DNA of 64,000 bases from Radicibacter daui (GTDB taxonomy: Bacteria > Pseudomonadota > Alphaproteobacteria > Radicibacterales > Radicibacteraceae), in contig CP131056.1 in assembly GCA_030657355.1 (NCBI GenBank), positions 3,678,501 through 3,742,500 on the forward strand, read 5' to 3'. Below, piece after piece: positions 17,913 to 26,059 of this stretch (its first letter is position 1; every line of letters starts with the position of its first letter). A model generated the notes under the pieces. The model was not told where the DNA came from. It saw only the letters and a program-made list of their open reading frames with translations, and did no database searches. The position numbers and the translations under genes were made by a program.

Positions 17913-19571
17913 TCACCCCATGGGCGGCGCGTGGCGGGCAAGGATGGAGGTTATATCCGCCCCGTGCGGCAAGGTGCCGAAGCTGAAGCCGCCCTCGCCG
18001 GCAAGGCGGGTGGCGATGAAGGCATCGGCAACCGGCCCCGGCGCGTGGCGGATGAGGAGCGCACCCTGCAGCACCAGGGCAAGACTCTCGGCCATCAGCC
18101 GGGCTTCCGCCTCGCCGGGCAGGCCGTGCAGCAACCGGTTCTTGACGGCATTGGCCGCGGCATCGAAGCGCCCGTCCTGGCCCATCACGCCGGAGACCTC
18201 GGCGAAATAAGCGCTGGCAGCCGCCTCTTCCTTCGCCAGCGTGCGCAGGATATCGAGCGCGATGACATTGCCCGAGCCCTCCCAGATCGCGTTCAGCGGG
18301 GCCTCGCGGTAATAACGCGGCAGCGGCCCCTCTTCCACGTAACCGGCGCCGCCATGGCACTCCATGCATTCATAGACAAAATTGGCTGAGCGTTTGGTGA
18401 GCCAATATTTGGCAAGGGCCACGGCAAGGCGGGCAAAAGCCCTGCCTTCTTCATCCTCAGCATCGAACGCATGGGCCACGCGGCAGACCAGATGCACGGC
18501 CGCCTCATACTCCACCGCGAGGTCGGCAATCACCGCGCTCATCGCCGGCTGGTCGATCAGCGCCTTCTGGAAGGCGCGGCGGTAGCGCACATGATGGATG
18601 GCCTCGGCCAGCGCCCGGCGCATGATGCCCAGCGTGGCGGCAATGGTGCCAAGGCGGGTGTGGTGCACCATCTCGATGATGGTGTTGATGCCGCGCCCCT
18701 CCTCCCCCACCAGGAGCGCCTCGGCGCCATGATACTCGATCTCTGACGAGGCGTTGGAGCGGTTGCCAAGCTTGTCTTTCAGCCGCATGACGTGGATGGC
18801 ATTACGTTCCCCGGCGCCCGTGATGCGGGGCACAAGAAAGCAGGAAAGCCCGCCGGCGGCATAAGCCAGCGTCAGGAAACCGTCGCTCATCGGGGCGGAG
18901 CAGAACCATTTATGCCCCGTGAGCCGGTATAGCCCCGCCGCCTCGTCCAGATGTTCGGCGCGGGTTTCATTGGCGCGCACATCGCTGCCACCCTGTTTTT
19001 CCGTCATCGCCATGCCGAGCGTGATGCCGCGTTTTTCGGCGATGGGGCGCAGCGGGGCGTCATAGGCGCCGCCGAGCAGCCGGCCGAGCCAGGCTTGCGT
19101 GCGCTCGCGGCTTTTGCGCAGCGCCGGCACGCTGGCATAGGTCATGTTGACGGGGCACATCACCCCGGCCTCGGCCTGGGTAAAGAGCGCCAGCAGCACC
19201 GCATGGGCCACATGGCCGCCGGGGCGCAGTGCCGTCCACGCCACATCATGGATGTGGTGCTCCATGGCAAGGCCCATCAGCCGGTGATAGGCGGGGTGAA
19301 ACTCCACCTCATCCAGCCGTTGGCCGTAACGGTCAAAGCTCCTCAGCTCCGGCGGGTGGCGGTTGGCGTCCGCGCCCAGCGCCAGCACCTCCTCCGACCC
19401 GCACACAGCCCCCAGCGCGCTGGCCTGTGCCTCCAGCCAGGCCCCGCCTTCCCGCAGCGCCGCTTCCTTCAGCGCCGGATCAATCTCGAACAGGTTGAAA
19501 CCGGCAAAGGGCGGCGGCTGGTTGAAGACCTCGTGCGTCTCCAGGCGGATGGCGGGCGAAAAAGGCGGCAT
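17913..19571 (-). CDS. aidB: AidB-type acyl-CoA dehydrogenase
   Basis: 552 residues, close to E. coli AidB (541). The N-terminus (ETHEVFNQPPPFAGFNLFE) is the characteristic AidB opening. Flavin/acyl-CoA dehydrogenase blocks follow: GMAMTEKQGGSDVRANET, YRLTGHKWFCSAPMSD, KLGNRSNASSEIEY, and ECHGGAGYVEEGPLPRYYRE with IWEGSGNV, whose Glu is the catalytic-base position. AidB binds DNA and is induced by alkylation stress in E. coli; its true substrate is unclear. It is a single gene, upstream of and on the same strand as gmhA, with 125 bases between. Confidence 0.88.
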   Translation of the reverse strand: MPPFSPAIRLETHEVFNQPPPFAGFNLFEIDPALKEAALREGGAWLEAQASALGAVCGSEEVLALGADANRHPPELRSFDRYGQRLDEVEFHPAYHRLMGLAMEHHIHDVAWTALRPGGHVAHAVLLALFTQAEAGVMCPVNMTYASVPALRKSRERTQAWLGRLLGGAYDAPLRPIAEKRGITLGMAMTEKQGGSDVRANETRAEHLDEAAGLYRLTGHKWFCSAPMSDGFLTLAYAAGGLSCFLVPRITGAGERNAIHVMRLKDKLGNRSNASSEIEYHGAEALLVGEEGRGINTIIEMVHHTRLGTIAATLGIMRRALAEAIHHVRYRRAFQKALIDQPAMSAVIADLAVEYEAAVHLVCRVAHAFDAEDEEGRAFARLAVALAKYWLTKRSANFVYECMECHGGAGYVEEGPLPRYYREAPLNAIWEGSGNVIALDILRTLAKEEAAASAYFAEVSGVMGQDGRFDAAANAVKNRLLHGLPGEAEARLMAESLALVLQGALLIRHAPGPVADAFIATRLAGEGGFSFGTLPHGADITSILARHAPPMG

Positions 19572-19769
19572 GACACCCCCGTTGGCGGCTGAACGCGGCG
19601 CCCGGCAGCGGGCCTCGCAGGGTCAGCGGGAAGGGTATATTATCGTAAAGGAAGCCGCGCGGGCGAGTGCCGCGCACCATCTGAAGCCCGTGGGAAAGCT
19701 TTTGGTTCCCGGCGTCATAAGGGCTTGTGCTGCGACAATCGGGGTCGAATTTTCCATCAGAATCCATTT

Positions 19770-19788
19770 GCAAAGAATTCTCATTCGC
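19770..19788. promoter_or_regulatory. Fur-box-like site
   Basis: The minus strand reads GCGAATGAGAATTCTTTGC. It matches the 19-base E. coli Fur consensus at 12 positions by my count, and contains the GAATGAGAAT core also found at the bfd site (24988-25006). It lies about 50 bases before the small ORF at 19839 and about 200 bases before the aidB start. Confidence 0.5.
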
Positions 19789-19838
19789 AGCATCATCCCG
19801 ACCAGAGGCTAAACCCGTCAGAAGGGGAGAGCAGGATC

Positions 19839-20027
19839 ATGGTGGCGCAAATGTTCGGCTTACGGGGACTGGTCCAGGCCATGGCGGCGGAACGCAGCCG
19901 CGACCGGCTGATCGATATCTTTGACCTGATGGGCTATGGCGGCCTTGAGGATCTGCCGGCCGAGCCGGATTTCCTTACCAACTCGCGCAGCCCGGTGATG
20001 GCAGAGGCCGAACGACGGGCGCGCTGA
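19839..20027 (+). CDS. Small hypothetical protein, 62 residues
   Basis: Starts at the ATG at 19839 behind GAAGGGGAGAG. The product (MVAQMFGLRGLVQAMAAERS at the N-terminus) is soluble and amphipathic-helical in the first half; the second half is acidic (FDLMGYGGLEDLPAEPD) and the end is charged. It does not look like HemP or another small iron protein I know. A Fur-like box about 50 bases upstream suggests iron control if the gene is real. It is followed by a hairpin at 20061-20097. Confidence 0.55.
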   Translation: MVAQMFGLRGLVQAMAAERSRDRLIDIFDLMGYGGLEDLPAEPDFLTNSRSPVMAEAERRAR

Positions 20028-20060
20028 GGCCACTGTCTCCTTCAAGACAAGATTGCCAGC

Positions 20061-20097
20061 AAAAAGGCCGGCCTCCTTTTCAGGAGAGCCGGCCTTT
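20061..20097 (-). terminator. Terminator of the LysE-type gene, possibly shared
   Basis: AAAGGCCGGC plus CTCCT pair with AGGAG plus GCCGGCCTTT (20063-20097). On the minus strand the stem runs into TTTTTGCTGG. It lies 37 bases past the exporter stop. On the plus strand the T run is short (TTTG), so termination of the small ORF there would be weaker. Confidence 0.75.
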
Positions 20098-20133
20098 GCA
20101 GTTCCAGGCCGTGGCGGACAAGCTGCCCAGGCT

Positions 20134-20769
20134 TTAGCTGTGAACGCGGCGGGCAAAGGCCGTCAGCGCGCCGGCGCCGATCAGCAGTGCCGCTCCGGTC
20201 CGGTTCATGCCCTTGAGGATGCCGGGCCGCGTCACGCGGCTGCGCAGCTCGCCCGCCAGCATGGACCAGCAGGTGACGGAGATGGCGGCGATGATGACGA
20301 AGCTTGCCACGAGAATGGCGAACTGCGGCAGCACCGGTGCTTCCGGCGAGACGAACTGCGGCACAAAGGCGATGAAGAAAACGATGCCCTTGGGGTTCAG
20401 CACCGTCACGGTGAAAGCGCGCCAGAACAGCGTTGCCATACTGTCCTTGCTGCCGGTGGCGGCCGCTTCCATAACCGCCAGCGAGCCTTCCGCCCGCCAG
20501 AGCTTGACGCCGAGCCAGACGAGATAAGCCGCACCGGCCAGCTTGAGCGCGGTGAAGAGGGTGGCGGAAGCAGACAGGATGGCGCCGGCACCGGCCAGCG
20601 ATACCGACATGGCGATGAGATCCGCCAGCATCACGCCCGGCACGGTAACCAGGATGCTGCGCCGGCCATGGGCGAGCGCATGGCTGATGGTCATGATGAT
20701 GGTCGGACCGGGAATGGCGACCAGCGCGGCACTTGCCAGCACAAAGGCAAACCAGAGATGAAGGGACAT
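20134..20769 (-). CDS. LysE/RhtB-family amino-acid exporter
   Basis: 211 residues with six hydrophobic segments. The N-terminal AIPGPTIIMTISHALAHGRR with its PGP motif, the GAAYLVWLGVKLWR block near residue 75 and the LNPKGIVFFIAFVPQF motif near residue 125 are diagnostic of the LysE/RhtB superfamily. Members export basic amino acids, homoserine/threonine or similar; the substrate here is unknown. It is a single gene next to, but on the same strand as and downstream of, cueR. Confidence 0.9.
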   Translation of the reverse strand: MSLHLWFAFVLASAALVAIPGPTIIMTISHALAHGRRSILVTVPGVMLADLIAMSVSLAGAGAILSASATLFTALKLAGAAYLVWLGVKLWRAEGSLAVMEAAATGSKDSMATLFWRAFTVTVLNPKGIVFFIAFVPQFVSPEAPVLPQFAILVASFVIIAAISVTCWSMLAGELRSRVTRPGILKGMNRTGAALLIGAGALTAFARRVHS

Positions 20770-20875
20770 GGGAGCGGCTCCTCTGGGTATCTACGGAGTG
20801 CTGGCTTTCCAGCATTCTAAGGGAGCAAGCCCAAAACCCGTCCGTGCTGTCAACCGTAGTGCTGTCCGTCCCCGC

Positions 20876-21277
20876 TCAAGGACAACAATCGGCGCCGGCC
20901 AGATCCTCAAGGATCGGGCATTCTGGCCGGTTATCGCCATGGCACCGGTCGATAAGGTGGCCGAGCGTGGCGCGCATCTCCTCCAGTTCGGCGATCTTGC
21001 GCTCGATATCGCTCACGCGCTGGCGCGCCATCTCGCGCACATCGGCCGATGCGCGGTTGCGGTCGCGGTAGAGGTCGAGCAGCGCCGTGCACTCCTCCAC
21101 CGAAAAACCGAGCGAGCGGGAGCGCTGCACGAAACGCAGCATGGAAACATCGTTTGCCGAATAATCCCGATAGCCGGCGTCCGTGCGGGCGGACGGGCGC
21201 ACGAGGCCAATCTCGTCATAATAACGCAGAGTCTTGACCGGCAGGCCCGACTGGCGGGCGGCTTCACCCACATTCAT
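20876..21277 (-). CDS. cueR: CueR-type copper-responsive MerR-family regulator
   Basis: 133 residues. The N-terminal winged helix (VGEAARQSGLPVKTLRYYDEIGLV) and the long dimerisation helix are MerR-type. The C-terminal metal loop contains CHGDNRPECPILEDL, the two-cysteine Cu(I) site of CueR, followed by a terminal Cys pair. It starts 3 bases after the copA stop, so the two are one operon. A CueR-type promoter with a 19-base spacer lies upstream of copA, making the circuit self-contained. Confidence 0.92.
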   Translation of the reverse strand: MNVGEAARQSGLPVKTLRYYDEIGLVRPSARTDAGYRDYSANDVSMLRFVQRSRSLGFSVEECTALLDLYRDRNRASADVREMARQRVSDIERKIAELEEMRATLGHLIDRCHGDNRPECPILEDLAGADCCP

Positions 21278-21280
21278 CTG

Positions 21281-23716
21281 TCATTCCCCTTTCAAGGCCG
21301 GCGCCTTCCAGCGCGTCAGCAGCAGGGCGTTGCCCACAACGGTCAGGGAGGAAAGCGCCATGGCCGCGCCGGCGATGGCCGGCGTCAGCAGGCCAAAGGC
21401 GGCCAGCGGCAGCGCCACCACATTGTAGGCAAAGGCCCAGAACAGGTTCTGGGAGATCTTGCGGCGCGTGGCACCGGCGACCTTCAGCGCCGCAACGACG
21501 AGCGAGGGCAGCGGGCGCAGCAGCACAAGGCCCGCCGTCTCCACGGCAACGTCCGAGCCACCGCCAATGGCGATGCCAAGCGAAGCCTTGGCGAGCGCGG
21601 GTGCATCATTGACACCGTCGCCCACCATGGCGACATGGCGCCCTTCGGCCGCAAGGGCGGCCACATGCTCCGCCTTGTCGCCCGGCAACACCCCGGCTTT
21701 CACCTCGGTGATGCCCAGGCGGCCTGCAACGGCTCCGGCAGCAGCCGGGCTGTCGCCCGTCAACATCACCACGCGGATGCCTTCGGCCTTGAGAGCAGCC
21801 ACCGCCCCGGCGGCATCGCCGCGCGGGCTGTCGGCCAGGGCAAAGAGTGCGGCCAGTTTTCCATCCCGTGCCAGATAAAGCACCGTTGCGCCTTTGGCTT
21901 CCCACTCCCCTGCTATCCCGGCGGAGGCAGAGATATCGACGCCTTCTTCCTGCATCAGGGCGGGGTTGCCCATCAGCAGGCTCGCGCCTTCCAGCGTGCC
22001 GCGAATGCCGCGGCCGGTCAGGGCCTGCACATCGCTGGCCGCAGCCGGAACTGCAAGCCCCCGCTCCTTTGCCGCTTCCAGCAGCGCGCGGGCGAGCGGA
22101 TGCTCGCTGCCCTGCTGGAGCGCGGCAACAAGGGCAAGTGCGCTATCGTCACCCTCTGCCCCCGGCGCCTTCATGGCGGTAAGGCGCGGTTTGCCTTCGG
22201 TCAGCGTACCGGTCTTGTCGAAGACCACGGTATCGATACGGCGGGCGCGCTCGAGCACATCCACATCCCGCACCAGAATGCCAGCACGGGCAGCGGCGCC
22301 GGTGCCGGCCACGATGGCAGTCGGCGTGGCAAGGCCGAGCGCGCAGGGGCAGGCGATGACCAGCACGGAAACGCCGGCCACCACAGCATGGTCAAGCCCG
22401 GCGCCAGCCAGCAGCCAGCCGACGAAGGCGACCAGCGATATCGCCACCACGATGGGCACGAAGATGGCGGAGATACGGTCCACCAGCCGCTGCACGGCGG
22501 CCTTGCCGCTCTGCGCCTCGCGCACCAGCGCCACGATGCGGGCAAGGGTCGTGTCCTCCCCCACCGCCGTTGCCTCGACGGTCAGCACGCCGCCGCCATT
22601 GATGGCACCGCCGGTAACCTTGTCGCCCACGCCGCGCGCCACCGGCAGGCTCTCGCCGGTAATCAGGCTTTCATCCAGCTCGCTGCGGCCTTCAAGGATG
22701 GTGGCATCCACCGGCACGGCTTCACCCGGCCGCACCTGCAGCCGGTCGCCCACCCCCACTTCCTCAATGCCGATCTCCTCGATGCCGCCGTCGGCGCCGA
22801 AGCGCCGGGCACGGCGGGGGCGCAGCGCCATCAGGCTGCGCAGGGCGGCCGTGGTGCCGCGCTTGGCGCGTGCTTCCATCCATTTGCCGAGCAACACCAG
22901 GGTGATGACGGCGGCAGCACCTTCAAAATAAAGCTCTCCGCCCACCGGGCCGAACCCCAGCATCACGGCAAGGCTGTAGCCCCAGGCGGCACTGCTGCCG
23001 AGGGCCACCAGCACATCCATATTGGCGCTGCGGAACTTGAGTGCCGACCAGGCCCCGCGATAAAAGCGCGCTCCGGCGATGAACTGCACCGGCGTTGCCA
23101 GCACCAGCTGCCAGAGGGGCGAGACCATCACCGCATGGCTGCCAAAGGCCATCAGCACCATCGGCAGCACCAGCGGAAAGGTCAGCACCGCACTTGCCAC
23201 CAGCATGAAACCTTCGGAGCGCAGCAGGGCGGCGATACCGTCGCCTCCCGTCTCTCCGGCAGCATCAGACTGCCCGTCAAACCGGGCGTGATAACCGGCC
23301 TCGGCCACCGCCGCGGCAAGGCGCTGGCGCCCCACCTCGCCGGCTAGCTGCACCACGGCCTCGTCGGTCGCCACATTCACCTCGGCCTTGAGCACGCCGG
23401 GCACGGCTGACAGCGCCTTTTCCACCTTGGCGGCGCAGCCGGTACAGGTCATACCCTCCACGGCAAAACGCTCGGTGGTCACAGGCACGCCATAACCCAC
23501 TTCGGACACGCGGCCCGTCAGGGCCGCCAGCGTTGCCGGCGTGCCGTCAAATTCCAGCCGCGCCGTCTCGGTGGCATAACTGACGGAAGCGTCCGTTACG
23601 CCCGGCACGCCCTTCAGAGCCTTTTCAACCCGGAGCGCGCAGTTGGCGCAGGTCATGCCCGAGATCGGCAGGGAAAGGCTGGTGGCTGGTTTTACGATCT
23701 GGTTCATCTCTTCCAT
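21281..23716 (-). CDS. copA: Copper-exporting P1B-type ATPase
   Basis: 811 residues. Two N-terminal heavy-metal domains carry GMTCANC (near residue 20) and GMTCTGC (near residue 90). Eight membrane helices follow, with the CPC metal site in ACPCALGLATPTAI, the phosphorylated Asp in DKTGTLTEGKP, TGDSPAAA, and GDGVNDAPAL. It exports Cu(I) from the cytoplasm. The start may be ATG 23716 or the ATG three codons downstream (MNQIVKP). It is transcribed with cueR from the promoter at 23777-23807. Confidence 0.96.
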   Translation of the reverse strand: MEEMNQIVKPATSLSLPISGMTCANCALRVEKALKGVPGVTDASVSYATETARLEFDGTPATLAALTGRVSEVGYGVPVTTERFAVEGMTCTGCAAKVEKALSAVPGVLKAEVNVATDEAVVQLAGEVGRQRLAAAVAEAGYHARFDGQSDAAGETGGDGIAALLRSEGFMLVASAVLTFPLVLPMVLMAFGSHAVMVSPLWQLVLATPVQFIAGARFYRGAWSALKFRSANMDVLVALGSSAAWGYSLAVMLGFGPVGGELYFEGAAAVITLVLLGKWMEARAKRGTTAALRSLMALRPRRARRFGADGGIEEIGIEEVGVGDRLQVRPGEAVPVDATILEGRSELDESLITGESLPVARGVGDKVTGGAINGGGVLTVEATAVGEDTTLARIVALVREAQSGKAAVQRLVDRISAIFVPIVVAISLVAFVGWLLAGAGLDHAVVAGVSVLVIACPCALGLATPTAIVAGTGAAARAGILVRDVDVLERARRIDTVVFDKTGTLTEGKPRLTAMKAPGAEGDDSALALVAALQQGSEHPLARALLEAAKERGLAVPAAASDVQALTGRGIRGTLEGASLLMGNPALMQEEGVDISASAGIAGEWEAKGATVLYLARDGKLAALFALADSPRGDAAGAVAALKAEGIRVVMLTGDSPAAAGAVAGRLGITEVKAGVLPGDKAEHVAALAAEGRHVAMVGDGVNDAPALAKASLGIAIGGGSDVAVETAGLVLLRPLPSLVVAALKVAGATRRKISQNLFWAFAYNVVALPLAAFGLLTPAIAGAAMALSSLTVVGNALLLTRWKAPALKGE

Positions 23717-23776
23717 CCCTTGGCTTCCGGGTCATGGCGAACAGGCGCCACCGGGTTAAGCGGGGTCTGGTTAAAA

Positions 23777-23807
23777 GAGATAAGGTCTCCAGTAACTGGA
23801 AGGTCAA
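23777..23807 (-). promoter_or_regulatory. CueR-dependent promoter of copA-cueR
   Basis: The minus strand reads TTGACC, then a 19-base spacer TTCCAGTTACTGGAGACCT, then TATCTC. The over-long 19-base spacer containing the ACCTTCCAG...CTGGA dyad is the hallmark of MerR/CueR-activated promoters. It sits 61 bases before the first possible copA start. Confidence 0.88.
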
Positions 23808-23905
23808 GGGGCGAACTTGCGGACTGCAGCAGGACGCACAAATCAAAAGGGCGCGGCATCGGCCACGCCCTTTTTAGCAGTTCCCTTGCAGCCCAAAGGG
23901 CTGGC

Positions 23906-24190
23906 TCAATTAAGCCAGCCGCTGCGCATCCAGGCGGAGATGATGCGCTCGGCCGCCAGCTTGCTGTGCTCGGGGTGATGCCAGCGGAAGATGGTCATCG
24001 CCGCTTCAAAGCAGATGCTGTCCGGCTGGTTGTCGCCACGCAGACGGCCAACCGCCCGCTTGACGGCATTTTCGCACACGCAGGTATCCGCCGGGCCGCC
24101 GCAGCCGGGGGCCTCGGCGCGCGGATCGTCCATCACCCTGTCTTCGCGCGCCTGCCAGGCAGGCGCACCACTTTCGTCACGCCGTGCCAT
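23906..24190 (-). CDS. Hypothetical protein, 94 residues, downstream of fur
   Basis: Begins MARRDESGAPAWQARED from the ATG at 24190, 7 bases after the fur stop, so it is probably co-transcribed with fur. It has four cysteines, three of them in the spaced group CGGPADTCVC near residue 32-42 and one in SICFEAA. The second half is helical (AMTIFRWHHPEHSKLAAERI). I do not recognise the family. The cysteine spacing and the company of fur and bfd make a metal- or iron-linked role possible; this is inference only. Confidence 0.65.
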   Translation of the reverse strand: MARRDESGAPAWQAREDRVMDDPRAEAPGCGGPADTCVCENAVKRAVGRLRGDNQPDSICFEAAMTIFRWHHPEHSKLAAERIISAWMRSGWLN

Positions 24191-24197
24191 GATGGAG

Positions 24198-24653
24198 TTA
24201 TTTGCCCCCCTTGAGGCGGCGGCCATAGAGCTCGAGGCGATGGCTCACCAGCTCGAAACCGAGCTCGCGGGCAATACGCTCCTTGAGGAGCTCCAGCTCG
24301 TCGTTGGTGAATTCCACCACATCGCCGGAATCGAGGTCGATCATGTGGTGGTGATGTTCCTGGCGGGACTCTTCGTACCGCGCACGGCCATCGCCAAAAT
24401 CGAGACGCTCGATAACCTCGAGATCCTCGAACAGCTTCATGGTGCGATAGACGGTGGCGAGGCTGATGTTCGGATCGACGCTCTGGGCGCGGCGATAAAC
24501 CTGCTCGACATCGGGATGGTCGGAAGATTCTGTCAGCACGCGCGAGATCACGCGGCGCTGCTCGGTCATCTTCAGCCCCTTTTCGATACAGCGCTTTTCA
24601 AGCGTCGTCAGGGCACTGCCTTCTGCCGGGTAAGGGGCATGGGTCTGGGTCAT
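24198..24653 (-). CDS. fur: Fur-family iron-responsive repressor
   Basis: 151 residues. A winged-helix N-terminus (GLKMTEQRRVISRVL, HPDVEQVYRRA, ISLATVYRTMKLFED) is followed by the metal-binding HHHHMIDLDSGDVVEF. The C-terminal CxxC zinc pairs of E. coli Fur are absent, as in alphaproteobacterial Fur/Mur proteins. Fe versus Mn preference cannot be decided from sequence; bfd with its Fur-like box next door favours iron. An AAGGAGG ribosome site precedes the ATG. An AAGAATTTCTCAT stretch just upstream resembles the other Fur-like sites and may be autoregulatory. Confidence 0.92.
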   Translation of the reverse strand: MTQTHAPYPAEGSALTTLEKRCIEKGLKMTEQRRVISRVLTESSDHPDVEQVYRRAQSVDPNISLATVYRTMKLFEDLEVIERLDFGDGRARYEESRQEHHHHMIDLDSGDVVEFTNDELELLKERIARELGFELVSHRLELYGRRLKGGK

Positions 24654-24740
24654 GGCGCTCGCCTCCTTAAGAATTTCTCATGGATCCATCGGGACCCAAG
24701 GGGAAGATCGTAAAGAGCTGGGCGAGCGCCCGGCCGGGGC

Positions 24741-24929
24741 TCAGGCCGGCTCCAGCTCCGGCTGCCGATGGTGGTGCGCGCGCACCATATCGGCGATCTC
24801 ACCCACACATTTGCCACAACGCGGCGAGCAATCCAAGTCACGGTAGACCTCGGCGCACCGGCGCGCGCCGCTGCACACCGTCTCGCGGATCTGACTGTCA
24901 GTCAGGGCATTGCAGATGCACACATACAT
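24741..24929 (-). CDS. bfd: Bacterioferritin-associated ferredoxin
   Basis: 62 residues from the ATG at 24929. The protein opens MYVCICNALTDSQIRETV and carries the 2Fe-2S ligands as C4/C6 and the C-x2-C pair in PRCGKCVGEIAD. Bfd supplies electrons to release iron from bacterioferritin under iron starvation. The Fur-box-like site at 24988-25006 lies about 60 bases before the start, fitting iron repression. The bacterioferritin gene is not in the window. It lies directly upstream of fur on the same strand. Confidence 0.93.
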   Translation of the reverse strand: MYVCICNALTDSQIRETVCSGARRCAEVYRDLDCSPRCGKCVGEIADMVRAHHHRQPELEPA

Positions 24930-24987
24930 GGATGGGTCCCGTGCGGCAGTAGCGCCGCGAAATTTCAACTGGTGGCGGGACGTTAGT

Positions 24988-25006
24988 GAGAATGAGAATG
25001 CGTGTC
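24988..25006. promoter_or_regulatory. Fur-box-like operator upstream of bfd
   Basis: The plus strand reads GAGAATGAGAATGCGTGTC, matching the 19-base Fur consensus at about 13 positions, with the GAATGAGAAT core shared with the site at 19770. It stands 59-77 bases upstream of the bfd ATG on the minus strand. Confidence 0.65.
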
Positions 25007-25096
25007 AATATGTCCGCAAGGAAGGCCTGACCTGCACGGCAAACAGCGCACAAAAGCAGGCTTTTGCGCGCTTCCTGAAAGGCGGCCGGCGGGCGG

Positions 25097-25606
25097 TCAG
25101 CCCTTCCCGGCCTCGTTTTTACGGATAAAGGATTCGAAGAGGGCGAGCGTCTCGTCGCTCACATGATGCTCCATGCCCTCGCTGTCGATATCCGCCTGGG
25201 CCGGGCTGACGCCGAGCGCCAGCAGGAAACGCAGCACGATGTCATGCTTGCGCTTGGATTCCTCGGCGATGCGACGACCTGCCTCGGTCAGGAAGATGGA
25301 GCGGTAGGGCTGCGAATTGACGAGCCCCTCACGCTTCAGCCGTCCGATGATCTTGATGACGGTGGCGTGCGAGACGCCCATGCGGCGCGACAGGTCGGTT
25401 GCCCGCGCTTCACCCGATTCGTCGATCAGGTCGGCAATCAGCTCCAGATAATCCTCGGTCAGCTCCGCCCGGCGCGCTGCCCGCACCTGCTCGAACGGCA
25501 TGGCCTTGCCACCGCCCTCGTCGGCAAGCGCAAGCTCCGCCTCGTCGGCCTCACGGGCGGGGCCGGGCGGCAGGGCCTGCGAAGGGATGGGTTTGTCCTG
25601 CGTCAC
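25097..25606 (-). CDS. mntR: MntR-type manganese-responsive regulator (DtxR family)
   Basis: 169 residues if the GTG at 25606 is used; the frame is open further upstream and the true start is uncertain. The core matches E. coli MntR: RAELTEDYLELIADLIDESGEARATDLSRRMGVSHATVIKIIGRL (helix-turn-helix, in separate blocks), FLTEAGRRIAEESKRKH, and the metal-site region EGMEHHVSDETL. MntR represses Mn uptake and activates efflux when Mn is ample. The divergent side carries a small ORF and a CDF exporter gene. Confidence 0.87.
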   Translation of the reverse strand: MTQDKPIPSQALPPGPAREADEAELALADEGGGKAMPFEQVRAARRAELTEDYLELIADLIDESGEARATDLSRRMGVSHATVIKIIGRLKREGLVNSQPYRSIFLTEAGRRIAEESKRKHDIVLRFLLALGVSPAQADIDSEGMEHHVSDETLALFESFIRKNEAGKG

Positions 25607-25853
25607 GGGCCGGATTTCCTGCTTTTTAATCAATGGGTGGGGCGAGCCCGCGAGACCGACCACTAAATAATGTGGCAAGGATAGTGGTCGCGCGGGATTT
25701 TGCAAACGGATCATAAGGATGTTGCCAAGGCTACATCATGATCCATTGGCGGAGAATGGCTTGACGCAAGGCTTTTATGCCACCATGCTTATGGAATGGA
25801 GATCGGCCGGGCACTGATTTGGCCCGCCTTCCAGACCGGAGAAACGCGCTTCC

Positions 25854-26009
25854 ATGTGGATTGCCTCATTCAGCCTCAAGCTGCTGGCGGATGCCGACCG
25901 GGAGGCCGCACGCCTTGCCGCCGCACGCCGTCGCCGCGCCGCAGAGGCGCACAAGGCAGGCGAGGACAAGAGCACTCCGGCCGCGACTTCCACGCCGCGC
26001 CAGCCCTGA
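25854..26009 (+). CDS. Possible small protein, 51 residues
   Basis: ATG at 25854 with GGAGA eleven bases upstream. The product starts MWIASFSLKLLADADREAAR, then has a run of Ala/Arg (LAAARRRRAAEAHKAG) and a Ser/Thr/Pro tail. It is one short amphipathic, basic helix with no known family. It lies in the gap between mntR and the CDF gene, where no other gene fits. It could be a chance frame. Confidence 0.35.
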   Translation: MWIASFSLKLLADADREAARLAAARRRRAAEAHKAGEDKSTPAATSTPRQP

Positions 26010-26059
26010 AACTTTCCTTTTCCTGATTGATTGTTTGCCGCCGGTGTCCGTTGCCGGCG

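Noticed and set aside
20768-23347. 859-codon open frame on the plus strand opposite copA and cueR
   Set aside because: A composition artefact. The minus-strand CopA carries HMA, CPC and DKTGT motifs and must be real.
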